12,773 nucleotides of DNA from an uncultured Bacillota bacterium (GTDB lineage Bacteria > Bacillota > Clostridia > Oscillospirales > Oscillospiraceae), in NCBI GenBank assembly GCA_947383275.1, contig CANDCW010000072.1, forward strand, positions 1-12,773. The letters are read 5' to 3'. Each line of letters begins with the position of its first letter. Position 1 is the stretch's first letter. This document shows, in pieces, positions 11,743-12,773 of the stretch. The notes beneath the pieces are model-generated. The model was not told the origin of the DNA. It made no database searches and saw only the letters and a list, made by a program, of their open reading frames with translations. The translations under genes and the position numbers were made by a program.

Positions 11743-12773
11743 ATGTTGAAGCAAAAATTTAATGTTACGGGAATGACCTGTTCCGCCTGCTCCGCCCACG
11801 TGGAGAAGGCCGTGCGCAAGCTGGAGGGCATCACGGCGGCGGATGTCAGCCTGATGACAAATTCCATGACGGCGGAGTACGACGAAGCCGTCCTATCCGC
11901 TGAGGATATTATCAATGCGGTAATGCAGTCTGGATACGGGGCCTCGTTGCCTGAGAAAGCAGGGGAAAAGACTGTCGCGGCCCGGGAGGACACAATGGCC
12001 CAGGAGCTTGCCTCCATGAAGCGGAGGCTCATCTGGTCCTTTGCGTTCCTCATTCCGTTGTTCTACATCTCTATGGGGCATATGATGGGCGCGCCCCTGC
12101 CTGCCGTCCTGCTGGGCAGGGAAAACGCGGTTGCCTTTGGCCTGACCCAGCTTCTGCTCACGCTGCCCATCATGTATATCAACGACAAGTATTATAAAGT
12201 GGGTTTCAAAACTTTGTGGAATCGCGCGCCCAACATGGATTCCCTGATCGCCGTGGGCTCCGCCGCGGCTGTCATCTACGGCGTATTTGCCGTTTATCAA
12301 ATGGGCTATGGCCTGGGCCACGGCGATATGGATCGGGTAAATAAGTACCACATGGACTTGTATTTCGAATCTGCGGGCATGATCCTCACTCTGATTACGC
12401 TGGGCAAATTCCTGGAGACCCGGTCCAAGGGAAAGACCGGCGAGGCCATCACCCGTCTGATGGACCTGGCCCCCAAGACAGCCGCCGTCATCCGGGATGG
12501 GACGGAGGTGGAGATCCCGGTGGAGGATGTCCAGGTGGGCGACCGGGTGGTAGTCCGGCCTGGACAGTCCATCCCGGTGGACGGGACAATTGTGGAAGGG
12601 CAGTCCGCTGTGGACGAGTCCGCCCTCACCGGCGAGTCCCTCCCGGTGGACAAGGGGCCGGGGGACAAGGTGGCGGCAGCGTCCATCAACAAGTCGGGCT
12701 TTTTCACCTTTGAGGCCAGCCGGGTGGGGGAGGATACCACCCTGGCCCAGATGATCCGCCTGGTGGAGGAGGC
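11743..12773 (+). CDS. copA: copper-exporting P-type ATPase CopA, partial (cut by the window end)
   Basis: CopA is a P1B-type ATPase that pumps Cu(I) out of the cell. The first 343 residues are present and the gene runs off the end of the window. Visible are one N-terminal heavy-metal-binding domain (about 3-68) with metal site GMTCSAC (10-16), four hydrophobic helices (about 94-112, 128-146, 165-186, 207-224), the R-A-P-N-M-D-S-L-I motif (161-169) typical of copper pumps, and the actuator domain with phosphatase loop TGES (296-299). The metal-coordinating CPC and the phosphorylated DKTG lie beyond the window, so silver or another metal cannot be fully excluded. Only one HMA domain is present before the membrane part, as in many bacterial CopA proteins. 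Start taken as ATG 11743; GTG at 11734 is an in-frame alternative and the ribosome binding site (GGTGA) is weak in either case. It has its own promoter with a CsoR-like operator. Confidence 0.92.
   Translation, partial: MLKQKFNVTGMTCSACSAHVEKAVRKLEGITAADVSLMTNSMTAEYDEAVLSAEDIINAVMQSGYGASLPEKAGEKTVAAREDTMAQELASMKRRLIWSFAFLIPLFYISMGHMMGAPLPAVLLGRENAVAFGLTQLLLTLPIMYINDKYYKVGFKTLWNRAPNMDSLIAVGSAAAVIYGVFAVYQMGYGLGHGDMDRVNKYHMDLYFESAGMILTLITLGKFLETRSKGKTGEAITRLMDLAPKTAAVIRDGTEVEIPVEDVQVGDRVVVRPGQSIPVDGTIVEGQSAVDESALTGESLPVDKGPGDKVAAASINKSGFFTFEASRVGEDTTLAQMIRLVEE

Overview
The window looks like a chromosomal segment of a motile, flagellated, Gram-positive anaerobe of the class Clostridia, most likely an Oscillospiraceae-type gut bacterium. 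I infer this from protein style (FliD, FliS, an FtsE-like ATPase, a 4-helix-bundle chemoreceptor, a YjfB-type motility protein), from a base composition that is mostly around 60% G+C by eye, from AGGAGG-type ribosome binding sites, and from sigma-A and sigma-28/sigma-D promoters of Bacillus/Clostridium type. The exact genus cannot be read from the sequence alone.

Layout: 1-3706 is a late flagellar operon. A near-consensus sigma-28 promoter is followed by an unusually large fliD (filament cap), fliS (flagellin chaperone) and a small helical protein overlapping fliS by 4 nt that sits where a FliT/FlgN-like chaperone is expected. A 13-bp hairpin (3709-3737) separates this operon from a convergent minus-strand gene (3740-4699) for a membrane-anchored C39-like cysteine peptidase. 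A divergent intergenic region with overlapping candidate promoters leads to an FtsE-like ABC ATPase without an FtsX partner (4827-5528), then a chemoreceptor with its own sigma-A-like promoter (5701-7485).

7581-10558 holds a two-gene operon. The first gene is an FtsA/PilM-type actin-like ATPase with a ~290-residue extension made of repeated beta-grasp-like segments. The second is a single-pass membrane protein of unknown family that starts with TTG 17 nt downstream. This pair is the least explained part of the window. Right behind it, a second excellent sigma-28 promoter drives a 56-residue YjfB-family motility protein (10651-10821), closed by a textbook terminator. A GNAT acetyltransferase (10908-11630) follows. 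The window ends inside a copper-exporting P-type ATPase gene whose strong sigma-A promoter carries a CsoR-like operator at its transcription start.

How the genes fit together: at least two transcription units (fliD-fliS-orf and yjfB) appear to belong to the sigma-28 late flagellar regulon. The chemoreceptor supplies sensory input to the same motility apparatus. The FtsE-like and FtsA-like genes bracket the chemoreceptor and suggest a link to envelope or division-related machinery, but that link rests on proximity only. The acetyltransferase and copper pump are separate functions. Coding density is high and no gene-free stretch exceeds 300 bases. I saw no tRNA, rRNA, CRISPR array, insertion sequence or phage gene.
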